Origin: Clostridium sp.
GTDB lineage: Bacteria > Cyanobacteriota > Vampirovibrionia > Gastranaerophilales > Gastranaerophilaceae
Direction of reading: 5' to 3'
Assembly (NCBI GenBank): GCA_018362895.1
Contig: JAHALR010000004.1
Location: forward strand, 62,001-126,000
DNA: 64,000 nucleotides
Part shown: positions 17,049-25,311 of the stretch, piece by piece
How positions within the stretch are numbered: position 1 is the stretch's first letter
Layout: each line of letters begins with the position of its first letter
Made by a program: the position numbers and the translations under genes
Notes under the pieces: generated by a model
What the model was told of the DNA's origin: nothing
Database searches by the model: none
Seen by the model: only the letters and a program-made list of their open reading frames with translations

Positions 17049-17837
17049 ATGCTAAAAGCATTAACAACAGCAGCAACAGGTATGATAGCACAACAAAACA
17101 ATTTGGACGTTGTAGCTAACAATATCGCAAACGTAAACACAACAGGGTTTAAAAAATCCAGAGTAGAATTTCAGGACTTACTTTCAACAGCAATCAGAAC
17201 ACCGGGTGCTATGATTACACAGGGTACATATCAACCTGTTGGTATTGAAATAGGTCTCGGTGTTAAAACTGCTGCAACAACAAAAGTCTTTTCAAGCGGT
17301 GTAATGCAAAGCACAGGCAATAACTATGATATGGCAATTGAGGGTCAGGGCTTTTTCCAAATTGTAAGACCGGATGGAACACTTGCATATACAAGAGACG
17401 GTTCTTTCAAACCTGATGCAGTAGGTCAGCTTTGCACAACTGACGGCTATCTTTTACAGCCTCAAATTACTGTTCCTCAAAATACAACAGAAGTAAACAT
17501 AACACCTGACGGAAACGTTTCTGTAAAAATAGGGAACGACAACACACAAACAATTGTAGGCCAAATTCAGCTGGTCAAATTCCAGAACCCTTCAGGTCTT
17601 CTGTCTATCGGGCACAACCTTTATGTTGAAACACCTGCATCAGGAACACCAATTCCGGGTACACCTGATCAAGACGGTTTTGGGTCAATTCAGCAATCCT
17701 TCTTAGAAGGTTCAAACGTACAAATCGTTGATGAAATGATTAACCTTATTAAAGCAGAAAGAGCTTTTGAATCAAATTCAAAAATCATCACATCAGCATC
17801 AGACATCTTGAGAACAACAAACCAGATAGTAAGCTAA
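17049..17837 (+). CDS. flgG: Flagellar distal rod protein FlgG
   Basis: A 262-aa rod protein, the usual FlgG length. The N-terminus MLKALTTAATGMIAQQNNLD and NNIANVNTTGFKKSRVEFQDL are canonical, as are IEGQGFFQI in the middle and LEGSNVQIVDEMINLIKAERAFE at the C-terminus. GGAGGAG lies nine bases before the ATG. It polymerises into the distal rod, exported by the flagellar type III apparatus, and is surrounded by P and L ring genes. Confidence 0.95.
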   Translation: MLKALTTAATGMIAQQNNLDVVANNIANVNTTGFKKSRVEFQDLLSTAIRTPGAMITQGTYQPVGIEIGLGVKTAATTKVFSSGVMQSTGNNYDMAIEGQGFFQIVRPDGTLAYTRDGSFKPDAVGQLCTTDGYLLQPQITVPQNTTEVNITPDGNVSVKIGNDNTQTIVGQIQLVKFQNPSGLLSIGHNLYVETPASGTPIPGTPDQDGFGSIQQSFLEGSNVQIVDEMINLIKAERAFESNSKIITSASDILRTTNQIVS

Positions 17838-17840
17838 ACA

Positions 17841-18554
17841 ATGAAAAAACTTTTTAACACAGCATTAATAATTATTTTACTTGCAGGCGCAGCAAATCAA
17901 ACATTTGCTCAAATTCTTACTGCTGATCAGTTCAAATCAATTGTCGCTAAACAAGCAAAAAAAGATTTGGAAAAATTTAACGTAGATGAATCAGAAATTA
18001 CCGTAGGACACCTTCCGGTAAGCTCTTTCAACCTTCCGGACGGAAAAGTAAGTGTAAAAATTTTCTCAAATACTAACAGTCTGACAGCAAAAGAATATAA
18101 AAAAGTAAATATCAATGTTAATGGAAACTATGTCAGAACATATTATGTCCCAATTGAAACAAAAGCATATAAATATGCTGCTGTTGCAAAAGAAGTAATA
18201 CAAAGAGACAAAATTATACCACTTCAAGCTGTCGAATTAAAAAAAGTAAATGTTATAGGCAATTTGGATAACACTTTAGATCTGAATGACATAACAAAAG
18301 AAATAGTAGCTTCAAAAGTATTTTATCCCGGAGACTTAATCACAAAAAGATATACAAAATCAAAACCTGACATAGTAAAAAATGCAATGGTAACAGTAAA
18401 TTTCAGAACTGGAAACGATTTGAATATAGCAGTTGAAGGCATAGCTCTTATGCAGGGAAACATAGGTGATACCATTCAGGTGAAAAACAAAAGATTCAAC
18501 AAAATCTACACAGGCGAAGTAACAGGAATAAATCAGGTGCTTGTGCAAATATAA
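17841..18554 (+). CDS. flgA: Flagellar P-ring assembly chaperone FlgA
   Basis: The 237-aa protein has a Sec signal peptide (MKKLFNTALIIILLAGAANQ, cleaved near FAQ). The C-terminal SAF-like region reads YAAVAKEVIQRDKIIPLQAVELK, and a later part reads GDLITKRY, with TVNFRTGNDLNIAVEGIALMQG near the end. FlgA acts in the periplasm to assemble FlgI into the P ring. It starts 4 bp after flgG with no obvious ribosome site, so translation is probably coupled. Confidence 0.85.
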   Translation: MKKLFNTALIIILLAGAANQTFAQILTADQFKSIVAKQAKKDLEKFNVDESEITVGHLPVSSFNLPDGKVSVKIFSNTNSLTAKEYKKVNINVNGNYVRTYYVPIETKAYKYAAVAKEVIQRDKIIPLQAVELKKVNVIGNLDNTLDLNDITKEIVASKVFYPGDLITKRYTKSKPDIVKNAMVTVNFRTGNDLNIAVEGIALMQGNIGDTIQVKNKRFNKIYTGEVTGINQVLVQI

Positions 18555-18583
18555 AAATTTATATGGGGAGAGATAAAAACATA

Positions 18584-19237
18584 ATGGCTAAGATTAAAAC
18601 AAGAAAAAAGAATATATATAAAAGCATTCTGGCAGTGCTTGCTCTTTTAACCATAATGCAGACAGTACAAACCGCACAGGCAGAATCATTATACGTTTTG
18701 GGTACATCACAGTCATTTTATGCAGAACCAAAATCACTGTTTGGTGGTGTAAGAGCCCGTTCTGTCGGAGACGTGGTTACTATCATATTGAATGAAACAA
18801 TTTCTTTTAATGATTCTTTAAACTATACAGCGGACAGAAGTTCAAATACCGTAGATAACTTCACAAATTTAATTAATAAAATACTTCCGGGTACACCGTT
18901 AAACAATCAAATTAACAATTTCGGCGGAAGTAACACAGTTGATAGTACAACATCAAATCAGCGCACACTCGGTGTAAATGATTCTGTAACCGTACAAGTT
19001 GTACAACTTTTGCCAAACGGAAATCTTATGGTGCAGGGCAAGAAAACTCTTGTAAACGGAACAGAAAGAGTAGATTTGCTGGTTAGCGGAGTAGTTGACC
19101 CGAGATTCATTAATCAAAACGGTCAGGTTAATTCAAGCAACGTTGCAAACTTCCAGTTTGCTCTGGCAGGAAAAGGTTCAGTTTCAAGAGCAGGCAACGA
19201 AGGTATCATAAACAGAGCAATCAGATACTTGTTCTAA
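18584..19237 (+). CDS. flgH: Flagellar L-ring protein FlgH
   Basis: The outer membrane ring around the rod. The 217-aa protein has a signal peptide (about residues 1-33) ending TVQTAQA. Downstream are the family motifs VRARSVGDVVTIILNETIS, MVQGKKTLVNG, and SGVVDPRFIN, ending NRAIRYLF. Typical FlgH proteins are lipoproteins, but no cysteine follows the hydrophobic core here. An earlier ATG at 18563 would add seven residues, and its GGGGAGAG more likely serves the ATG at 18584. The stop overlaps the next possible start. Confidence 0.9.
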   Translation: MAKIKTRKKNIYKSILAVLALLTIMQTVQTAQAESLYVLGTSQSFYAEPKSLFGGVRARSVGDVVTIILNETISFNDSLNYTADRSSNTVDNFTNLINKILPGTPLNNQINNFGGSNTVDSTTSNQRTLGVNDSVTVQVVQLLPNGNLMVQGKKTLVNGTERVDLLVSGVVDPRFINQNGQVNSSNVANFQFALAGKGSVSRAGNEGIINRAIRYLF

Positions 19238-19263
19238 TGAATGAGAAATCAAAGGAAAAAGAA

Positions 19264-20367
19264 ATGAAAAGAATTTTTAATTTAATACTAATAACACTGA
19301 TGATAACTGGAATGCTTACATCTCAAGCAATGGCAACAATAGTAAGAATCAAAGACATTGCTCACGTAAAAGGTGTCAGAAACAACCAGCTTGTCGGTTA
19401 CGGTGTGGTTGTCGGTTTGCCGGGAACAGGAGACAACTCACGTTCAACACAAATTACAAACCAAATGTTGTTACAAAACCTTGGTACAGTAATTGAACAG
19501 TCAAACTATATCCAAAAAGGTTCAGCTGCTGCCGTTTTAGTCACAGCAACAGTTCCACCGTTTGCAAAAAACGGAGACCAAATTGACCTTACAGTTTCAA
19601 CACTTGCCGATGCTAAGAGTCTTGAAGGCGGTGTGCTGGTTCAAACACAATTGAGAGCTCCAAACGGAGAAATCGTTGCAATTGGCCAAGGTCCCGTTTC
19701 TGTCGGAGGTATTTCAAAAGATTCTAACGGTTCAAGTACAAGAACTGCAATCACAACAACAGGAAGAATCCCCGGAGGCGGTCTTGTTGAAAGAGATATA
19801 AATACTTCTATCGGGGATGAAAACACATTGACACTTCTTCTTGACAAGTCAGATTATACAATGGCAACAAGAGTTGCTGCCGCAATCAACCGTAATGTAA
19901 CTCCGGCAAAAGCTGTTGACGGCTCAAGCATCAGAGTAGCTATACCTGCAAAATTTAATGATGACAGAATTGCATTTCTTTCAATTCTCGAAAATATGAC
20001 AGTTGATGCAACAAAAGATAAAGCAAGAGTTGTTGTAAACGAAAGAACAGGCACAGTTGTAATTGGAAGCGAAGTAAAACTTCTTCCGGCAGCTGTTGCC
20101 CACGGAAACATAACAGTAACTGTCCAAACAACAAATCAGGTATCACAGCCTGAACCGTTTGCAGGCGGAACAACAACAGCTTTTGCAAACAGCTCTGTAT
20201 CAGTAAATAAAGGCAGCGGAAGCCTCGTGACAATGCCGGCAAACAGTACACTGAATGACTTAGTCCGCGCACTGAACGCAATCGGAGTTGCACCTATTGA
20301 TCTTATCTCAATAATGCAGGCTCTGAGAGAAGCAGGCAGCTTACAAGCAGAAATACAGGTAATCTAA
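19264..20367 (+). CDS. flgI: Flagellar P-ring protein FlgI
   Basis: The periplasmic peptidoglycan ring subunit, 367 aa, usual length. After a signal peptide (MKRIFNLILITLMITGMLTS, cleaved at AMA) come the hallmark VRIKDIAHVKGVRNNQLVGY and GLPGTGDN segments. VVNERTGTVVIG and the C-terminal LVRALNAIGVAPIDLISIMQ also fit. The ATG at 19264 has AAGGA eight bases before it; an in-frame ATG at 19237, overlapping the flgH stop, would add nine residues before the signal peptide. Confidence 0.95.
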   Translation: MKRIFNLILITLMITGMLTSQAMATIVRIKDIAHVKGVRNNQLVGYGVVVGLPGTGDNSRSTQITNQMLLQNLGTVIEQSNYIQKGSAAAVLVTATVPPFAKNGDQIDLTVSTLADAKSLEGGVLVQTQLRAPNGEIVAIGQGPVSVGGISKDSNGSSTRTAITTTGRIPGGGLVERDINTSIGDENTLTLLLDKSDYTMATRVAAAINRNVTPAKAVDGSSIRVAIPAKFNDDRIAFLSILENMTVDATKDKARVVVNERTGTVVIGSEVKLLPAAVAHGNITVTVQTTNQVSQPEPFAGGTTTAFANSSVSVNKGSGSLVTMPANSTLNDLVRALNAIGVAPIDLISIMQALREAGSLQAEIQVI

Positions 20368-20376
20368 GGAAAACAA

Positions 20377-20796
20377 ATGTCTTCAATCCAAGCATACAAC
20401 AACTTAACACCTGAAGTAATAAATGGAGACGTCCAGACTTTAGACAGCATAAAAACAATCAAATCTCAAAGAGAACAGCTGAAAAAAGTTTCGACAGAAT
20501 TCGAGGCTATCTTCGTGACAAAAATGCTCAACACAATGGACAAAACAGTGAGCATAGGTGACAAAGGCGGTCTGTTCGGTGAAGACAACAAATATCTGGA
20601 CAAATTCAAATCTTTCATCTATGGCGAAGTCGGACGTCAAATAGCAAAAAGTCCAACCTCCACAGTAGGTTTTGCAAAACAAATCTACCAACAAATGGAA
20701 AAATCTCTGCCAAAAGAAAATAACATTACGGCAGCACAAACAGGGAATGCTCAGGCATCACAGGGGATAAAAAACAAAGTCGATAAGGAGATATAA
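20377..20796 (+). CDS. flgJ: Flagellar rod-binding (FlgJ N-terminal domain) protein
   Basis: The 139-aa protein corresponds only to the rod-capping half of FlgJ: LKKVSTEFEAIFVTKMLNTMDKTV, then LFGEDNKYLDKFKSFIYGEVGRQIA. It lacks the muramidase half, which in enterics is fused to it. The separate SLT protein at the head of the operon can fill that role. AAGGAAAACAA precedes the ATG, 9 bp after flgI. Confidence 0.88.
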   Translation: MSSIQAYNNLTPEVINGDVQTLDSIKTIKSQREQLKKVSTEFEAIFVTKMLNTMDKTVSIGDKGGLFGEDNKYLDKFKSFIYGEVGRQIAKSPTSTVGFAKQIYQQMEKSLPKENNITAAQTGNAQASQGIKNKVDKEI

Positions 20797-20802
20797 ATTA
20801 CA

Positions 20803-21078
20803 ATGGTAAGTCCGTTAAGCTCAAACGTTAGTGCAATACAATTACTCAATGCTTCAAATGCATTCAAAAATGCAACAAGACCCATAACACCTGAAGCACA
20901 AAACATGCCTGAAGTATCAGACGGTATAGATATTAACGACAACAGCATTTTAAAATCACAAAATCTTGATGAAATAAAAGAATACGCCAAACTTGCCGGT
21001 GAAGAAAATCTCTCGGATGATGACATAAAATACGGCCTAAGCTACGGCAGAAGCGTCATCGTGGAATATATGGCCTAA
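20803..21078 (+). CDS. Unknown small protein in the flagellar operon (91 aa)
   Basis: The acidic 91-aa protein starts MVSPLSSNVSAIQLLNASNA and has a second part LDEIKEYAKLAGEENLSDDD followed by GLSYGRSVIVEYMA. There is no signal peptide or membrane segment. Its position, just before the flgN-like chaperone gene, is where flgM (anti-sigma28) often sits, but I see no convincing FlgM motif. It could also be an exported component or a chaperone. AAGGAG lies 13 bases before the ATG. Confidence 0.6.
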   Translation: MVSPLSSNVSAIQLLNASNAFKNATRPITPEAQNMPEVSDGIDINDNSILKSQNLDEIKEYAKLAGEENLSDDDIKYGLSYGRSVIVEYMA

Positions 21079-21096
21079 ACTGAAAAGGAGACCTGC

Positions 21097-21597
21097 ATGA
21101 TTACAGAAAATATAGAAAAATTAGAAAATATCATTGATACAGAAATCAAAGGTTATAAAAATATAGAAAAACTATATGCTGACAAAAAAGAAATCCTTAT
21201 CCATGGAAAAGGCACTGATTTGTTTGCAATTGATGAAAAAATTACAGATGAATATAAGAACATAAGCTCGTGTGCAGAAGCAAGAAAAAATCTGTCAAAA
21301 ACAATGAACATTCCAACTTTTTCAATGACAGACATAATCAACAATTTGAAAGAAACAGATGCAATTGCGGCTAAAAAATTCGAAGAAAAAAGAGAGACAG
21401 TGAACAAACTTGCCCACCGCATTTTTGAACTCGAAAAAACAAATCTCGAATTGCTTAAACATGGAATGCATGTAACAAACAGAACTCTTGAAATAATAAT
21501 CAAAGGACTTCAGCCTATTACAAAAGAATATAATCAAAAAGGTCAAAATATTACAAAGAATCAGCTTGAAATGTCATCAATCATTGAAGAAGCTTAA
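21097..21597 (+). CDS. flgN: FlgN-like flagellar export chaperone
   Basis: The 166-aa protein is nearly all helical with long heptads (IEKLENIIDTEIKGYKNIEK, and a mid region KFEEKRETVNKLAHRIFELEK), as in FlgN. FlgN escorts the hook-filament junction proteins FlgK and FlgL to the export gate. The next two genes encode exactly these clients, which supports the call; sequence similarity in this family is low. AAAAGGAGACCTGC precedes the ATG. Confidence 0.75.
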   Translation: MITENIEKLENIIDTEIKGYKNIEKLYADKKEILIHGKGTDLFAIDEKITDEYKNISSCAEARKNLSKTMNIPTFSMTDIINNLKETDAIAAKKFEEKRETVNKLAHRIFELEKTNLELLKHGMHVTNRTLEIIIKGLQPITKEYNQKGQNITKNQLEMSSIIEEA

Positions 21598-21615
21598 GAC
21601 TGTAAAGGAAATATA

Positions 21616-23181
21616 ATGGGATCAACATTAAATGGAATAATGAATATTGCACAACAATCAATCAACAACAACCAGATTGCGTTGAATGTTGTGAGCAACA
21701 ATATTGCGAATATGAATACCAAAAATTATACAAGACAACAGGTCGAATTTTCGACACTCAATGCTTATGATTGTTTCAACTGGTGTTCATCAAGCGGAAG
21801 ACTCAAAATCGGACATGGCGCCGAAATCACAGGTATAACAAATAAAAGAGCACAATGGTTAGACAACTATTACAGAGGACAAAATTCTGCAAACGGATAT
21901 TACAACCAGATTGGCGGAATGACAGGCAACATAGAAAACCTTTTGAATGACGAGTTGAGCTCAAACGGACTTGAAAAAAGGCTCTCTGACTTTTTTGCTG
22001 CATCTCAGGCACTCAGCGGAGATCCAACAAATAACGCATATAAAATTGCATTCATAAATGCTGCACAAGATGTTGCAGATATGTTAAACAACATGTCTAA
22101 AACTCTTAACGGATATATAGAACAATCCGTAGGAACTTTTGGAGATCCTGACAGTTTTAACTCTTCATTAATTAAAACAAATGTAGACAGTCTTGATGAC
22201 AAACTTGCACAACTTGCTGAATTAAATGGTCAAATTTCAGGAAACGCAAACTCAGGCAGTGCAGCAAATGATTTAAAAGATAAAAGAGATGCTCTTCTAG
22301 ATGAAATTTCAGCCATAATACCACTAACCACTACAACAAATGAAAATGGTACAGTTAATGTAATAATTGATGGGCAAACAGTAGTAAAAGGTGGAGACAA
22401 AAAACTTACCATTCAAGCTGTGCAAGGCGATGATGCCGACCATCCGGTAAAAATCCAGCTTGTTGATAAAGAAGGAAATATCAAAAAAGAAGACATAACT
22501 GATTCACTCGGAGAATGTCAGCTCACAGGCATATTACAAGCAGGAAGCGGTGAATCTTTCGGATATAAAACAGTTCTGGACGATTTGAATAAAATCGCAA
22601 GTGCTTTTGCCGAAGAAATGAACCGAATTCAAACACAGGCCGATGCAAATGGAACACCTATGTATATAGGACCTGATGGCACTCTTGTAGAATCAACAAC
22701 ACCTTTGTTTGTAACAAAAGACGGCTCAGGAAACTTTACTGCCGGCAATATAACAATCAATCAGGCTGTTATTGATGACCCGACACTTGTTGCCACAGCT
22801 CGTATGGATCCCAATGCCGCAGATTTTGATGACAAAGCAGTCGGAAATACAGGCAACATGGATCAGTTTAACAACCTTGCAAAAGGTAAATTGCCTGCAC
22901 TCAGTTTGACTGACCCGCCGGGTGAAGGCATGTCACTCACAGATTTCTTATCGAGCATGATTTCAAAAATAGGTTCTGAAATTGATTCGCTCAACAGTGC
23001 TGCAAATGCTCAAAATTCAGTAATGCAACAGGCCGAATCTCAACGAGATGCAATGTATGGAGTTGATTTGAATGAAGAACTGGCAGACCTTATCAGATAC
23101 CAAAGATCATATGAGGCTTCTGCTCGTGTATTTAATGCCGCTAATGAGCTTATGCAGATAATTACACAATTAGGCAAATAA
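21616..23181 (+). CDS. flgK: Flagellar hook-associated protein 1, FlgK
   Basis: A 521-aa hook-filament junction protein. The N-terminal rod-like helix is canonical (NGIMNIAQQSINNNQIALNV, then NNIANMNTKNYTRQQVEF). The C-terminus has VDLNEELADLIRYQRSYEAS then AANELMQIITQLGK, also canonical. The central region (about 100-400) contains ELNGQISG and the variable domains. TAAAGGAAATATA precedes the ATG, 18 bp after the flgN-like gene. Confidence 0.95.
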   Translation: MGSTLNGIMNIAQQSINNNQIALNVVSNNIANMNTKNYTRQQVEFSTLNAYDCFNWCSSSGRLKIGHGAEITGITNKRAQWLDNYYRGQNSANGYYNQIGGMTGNIENLLNDELSSNGLEKRLSDFFAASQALSGDPTNNAYKIAFINAAQDVADMLNNMSKTLNGYIEQSVGTFGDPDSFNSSLIKTNVDSLDDKLAQLAELNGQISGNANSGSAANDLKDKRDALLDEISAIIPLTTTTNENGTVNVIIDGQTVVKGGDKKLTIQAVQGDDADHPVKIQLVDKEGNIKKEDITDSLGECQLTGILQAGSGESFGYKTVLDDLNKIASAFAEEMNRIQTQADANGTPMYIGPDGTLVESTTPLFVTKDGSGNFTAGNITINQAVIDDPTLVATARMDPNAADFDDKAVGNTGNMDQFNNLAKGKLPALSLTDPPGEGMSLTDFLSSMISKIGSEIDSLNSAANAQNSVMQQAESQRDAMYGVDLNEELADLIRYQRSYEASARVFNAANELMQIITQLGK

Positions 23182-23200
23182 AATTTGAGGTAAATAAAAA

Positions 23201-24133
23201 ATGATGAGAGTAACCAGTTATACAACACAAAATATGTTAAATAACATAACATCACAACAAAGCAAACTATATGAGCTTTATAATAAAATCAATACAAATC
23301 AGAATATTACAAATATCTCTGAAAATCCTATTGATGCAGCAACTCTCATCAGATTGAACAAGCAGCTCTCAGAAATCGGAGCATACGCCAAAAATGTTGA
23401 ATCAGCAAAAACACAAATCACTGCACAGGATGAAGTTTTTTCGACAATAGTTGAAAAAATGCAAAGAATCAACGACCTTGCCATTCAAGCTGCGAACACA
23501 CCAACCGGTGAAGATGGTTTTAATGCTTGTCTGCTCGAAATTCAACAACTAAAAGAAAACATTGTTGATTTGGCAAACACACAATACGACGGCAAATATA
23601 TTTTTGCAGGTACAAACGTAACTACAAAACCATTTGAACTGGGCGATGACGGAAGCATTACTTATCACGGCACACCTGCAAACAATACAGCAGGCTATGA
23701 AAGAACACTCGAAATTTCTGACGGTGTAAAAATCGAATTAAACAGCTCAGGTGATACTATTTTCGGCACTTATGATCCTAATGATCCTGCAAACAGCTCT
23801 GGACTCTTCAAAGTACTCGGTGACCTGGAAACAATCCTTAAAGCAGATCCGATGGACAACGAAGCTGTAAGCGCACAACTGGATGAAATTCAAGGAGCAA
23901 TCAAACATATTTCAGAAATTCAATCAGTTCACAGCACCACAGTATCTAAGTTGACAATGACAGGAGAACTTTTGAGCAATACGGAATTGACTCTCGAGTC
24001 TCAAAAAGCATCAATTGCCGAAGTAGATATGACAAAAGCTATTTCGGATCTTGTACAGCAGAACTATGCTTTACAAGCATCAATGCAAGCATACACAATT
24101 ATATCAAACCAATCGTTATTGGATTACATCTAA
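23201..24133 (+). CDS. flgL: Flagellar hook-associated protein 3, FlgL
   Basis: The 310-aa junction protein shows flagellin-type ends: MMRVTSYTTQNMLNNITSQQ, with NISENPIDAATLIRLNKQL and NDLAIQAANTPTGEDG in the N-terminal coiled coil, GKYIFAGTNV in the middle, and AISDLVQQNYALQASMQAYT at the C-terminus. Two adjacent ATG codons (23201 and 23204) could both start it. It is the last gene of the flagellar operon, before a terminator shared with convergent smpB. Confidence 0.93.
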   Translation: MMRVTSYTTQNMLNNITSQQSKLYELYNKINTNQNITNISENPIDAATLIRLNKQLSEIGAYAKNVESAKTQITAQDEVFSTIVEKMQRINDLAIQAANTPTGEDGFNACLLEIQQLKENIVDLANTQYDGKYIFAGTNVTTKPFELGDDGSITYHGTPANNTAGYERTLEISDGVKIELNSSGDTIFGTYDPNDPANSSGLFKVLGDLETILKADPMDNEAVSAQLDEIQGAIKHISEIQSVHSTTVSKLTMTGELLSNTELTLESQKASIAEVDMTKAISDLVQQNYALQASMQAYTIISNQSLLDYI

Positions 24134-24173
24134 ACAATAACAAAAAAGTTTAATCTTACCATTATTTATTTAC

Positions 24174-24213
24174 GGGCGTTACTAGGGAAACAATAGGATG
24201 CCCTTTTTATTTT
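24174..24213. terminator. Terminator between flgL and smpB
   Basis: GGGCGT (24174-24179) pairs with ATGCCC (24198-24203), with one G-T pair, and is followed by TTTTTATTTTTT. It ends the flagellar operon. Confidence 0.6.
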
Positions 24214-24663
24214 TTATCTGATTTTGAAATTTCTGGCTATGTCTCTGTCCATAGTCTTTTTCGCGATGTCTTCACGCTTGTCGTAAAGCTGTTTACCTTT
24301 TGCCAGAGCAATTTCACATTTTGCCCAGCCGTTTTCAAGAAAAAGATTCAATGGCACAATTGTGTATTTTTCTTTTTTAACTTTGCCTGCCATTTTCAAA
24401 ATTTCACTTTTATTCAAAAGAAGTTTTCTTTTTCTGTCAGGGTCGGGGTTGAAGCGGTTTCCCTGTTCATAAGGGCTAATGTGCACGTTATAGAGCCAGA
24501 CTTCGTTGTCTTCAATTTTTGCAAACCCGTCTTTGAGGTTAATTGCACCTTTGCGTATGGACTTTATTTCTGTTCCTGTCAGAACCATGCCTGCATCAAA
24601 CTTTTCGACTATTGTATAGTCGTGAAAAGCTTTTTTGTTGTTTGAGATTATTTTTCTGCCCAT
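24214..24663 (-). CDS. smpB: SsrA (tmRNA)-binding protein
   Basis: The partner of tmRNA in rescuing stalled ribosomes. The 149-aa protein shows ISNNKKAFHDYTIVEKFDAG, LTGTEIKSIRKG, NLKDGFAKI, the NVHISPYEQGN segment, and the basic tail DIAKKTMDRDIARNF that enters the mRNA channel. Length is normal. The ssrA gene itself was not seen in this window. Confidence 0.95.
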   Translation of the reverse strand: MGRKIISNNKKAFHDYTIVEKFDAGMVLTGTEIKSIRKGAINLKDGFAKIEDNEVWLYNVHISPYEQGNRFNPDPDRKRKLLLNKSEILKMAGKVKKEKYTIVPLNLFLENGWAKCEIALAKGKQLYDKREDIAKKTMDRDIARNFKIR

Positions 24664-24707
24664 AATTTTTACCTGTTGCTATTTTAACATCAAAAAGCAA
24701 AAAATAT

Positions 24708-24917
24708 TTATTTCAACAATTGTACAACTTTCACGCCAAAATAATTAGCTATTTTAGTTAATTTATCCAAAGTAATATTAACTTTTTCTTTCTCTAGTTT
24801 ACTGATATAAGAATTATCAAAATCTAAAGCAATTGAGAGATTTTCTCTGGTCAATTTGCTCTTTGTGCGTAATGCCATAACATTACGAGCTAAAATTTTT
24901 CTTACATCTTGATTCAT
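24708..24917 (-). CDS. XRE-family helix-turn-helix regulator (69 aa)
   Basis: A minimal Cro/CI-type DNA-binding protein: RNVMALRTKSKLTRENLSIA, then LDFDNSYISKLEKEKVNITL and a last helix. The start is placed at the ATG at 24917 (MNQDVRKIL); an upstream ATG at 24962 would add 15 non-family hydrophobic residues. It diverges from a 53-aa gene across 68 bp containing a promoter and a palindrome, so it probably controls that region. Confidence 0.8.
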   Translation of the reverse strand: MNQDVRKILARNVMALRTKSKLTRENLSIALDFDNSYISKLEKEKVNITLDKLTKIANYFGVKVVQLLK

Positions 24918-24965
24918 ATTCCAATTTTTAGGTATAATCAAGATTATTAACAGGAATGACATTCC
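24909..24965 (+). promoter_or_regulatory. Promoter and palindromic operator of the 53-aa gene
   Basis: TTGATT (24909-24914) and TATAAT (24933-24938) are 18 bp apart on the plus strand. Just after the expected start site is the palindrome GGAATGACATTCC (24953-24965; 6-bp arms, one-base centre). The XRE protein encoded on the other side is the natural candidate ligand. Confidence 0.6.
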
Positions 24966-24985
24966 ATTTTTATCGAGGGGTTAAA

Positions 24986-25147
24986 ATGGCTAAAAAATTT
25001 GAAATAACAAAAACAGAATACGATAGAATAAGACGTCATTCATTCAATCTGTACAGTGCTATTGAAGAAATGAATGAAGATTTTCAAATTCTATATAATA
25101 CATTAGAAAAAATAGAAAAAAGATATAAAAAACAAAATCAAGGTTAA
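24986..25147 (+). CDS. Small helical hypothetical protein (53 aa), divergent from an XRE regulator
   Basis: The peptide MAKKFEITKTEYDRIRRHSF continues into an acidic helix (NLYSAIEEMNEDFQILYNTL) and ends in a lysine-rich tail. GAGGGG lies five bases before the ATG at 24986, which decides this start over an in-frame one at 24956. It has no membrane segment and no family I recognise. Its stop codon lies inside the left arm of the structured element at 25141. Confidence 0.65.
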   Translation: MAKKFEITKTEYDRIRRHSFNLYSAIEEMNEDFQILYNTLEKIEKRYKKQNQG

Positions 25148-25228
25148 AGATGTTAACTTTGTAGTGACTTAAAAGCCAACCCCTTGAGGGAGGGTTTTTC
25201 GGAACGAAAAAGTAAATGTCTTTAACCT
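25141..25228. ncRNA. Structured RNA element overlapping a small gene's stop codon
   Basis: AGGTTAAAGA (25141-25150) and TCTTTAACCT (25219-25228) are perfect complements; with two G-U pairs the stem extends to about 14 bp. Inside, TTTTTCG-GAA-CGAAAAA (25195-25211) is a perfect hairpin with a 3-nt loop, and CCCTTGAGGG (25181-25190) a second one. The element lies upstream of the leuS promoter, so it is either the 3' end of the 53-aa gene's message or a small RNA of its own. It does not match a T-box, SRP RNA or tmRNA by eye. Confidence 0.5.
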
Positions 25229-25244
25229 AAAAGAGCATACTATT

Positions 25245-25272
25245 TTGCACAGAATTGTTTTTTGACTATAAT
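25245..25272 (+). promoter_or_regulatory. Promoter of leuS
   Basis: TTGCAC (25245-25250) and TATAAT (25267-25272) are 16 bp apart. The start would be near 25279, giving a leader of about 33 nt, too short for a T-box. Confidence 0.65.
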
Positions 25273-25311
25273 TGAACTACAAATGTACATTTTAATTATA
25301 GGTGGATAACT

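Noticed and set aside
25141..25310. T-box leader for leuS
   Set aside because: The leuS promoter lies after the structured element, the leader is only about 33 nt, and the T-box consensus sequence is absent.
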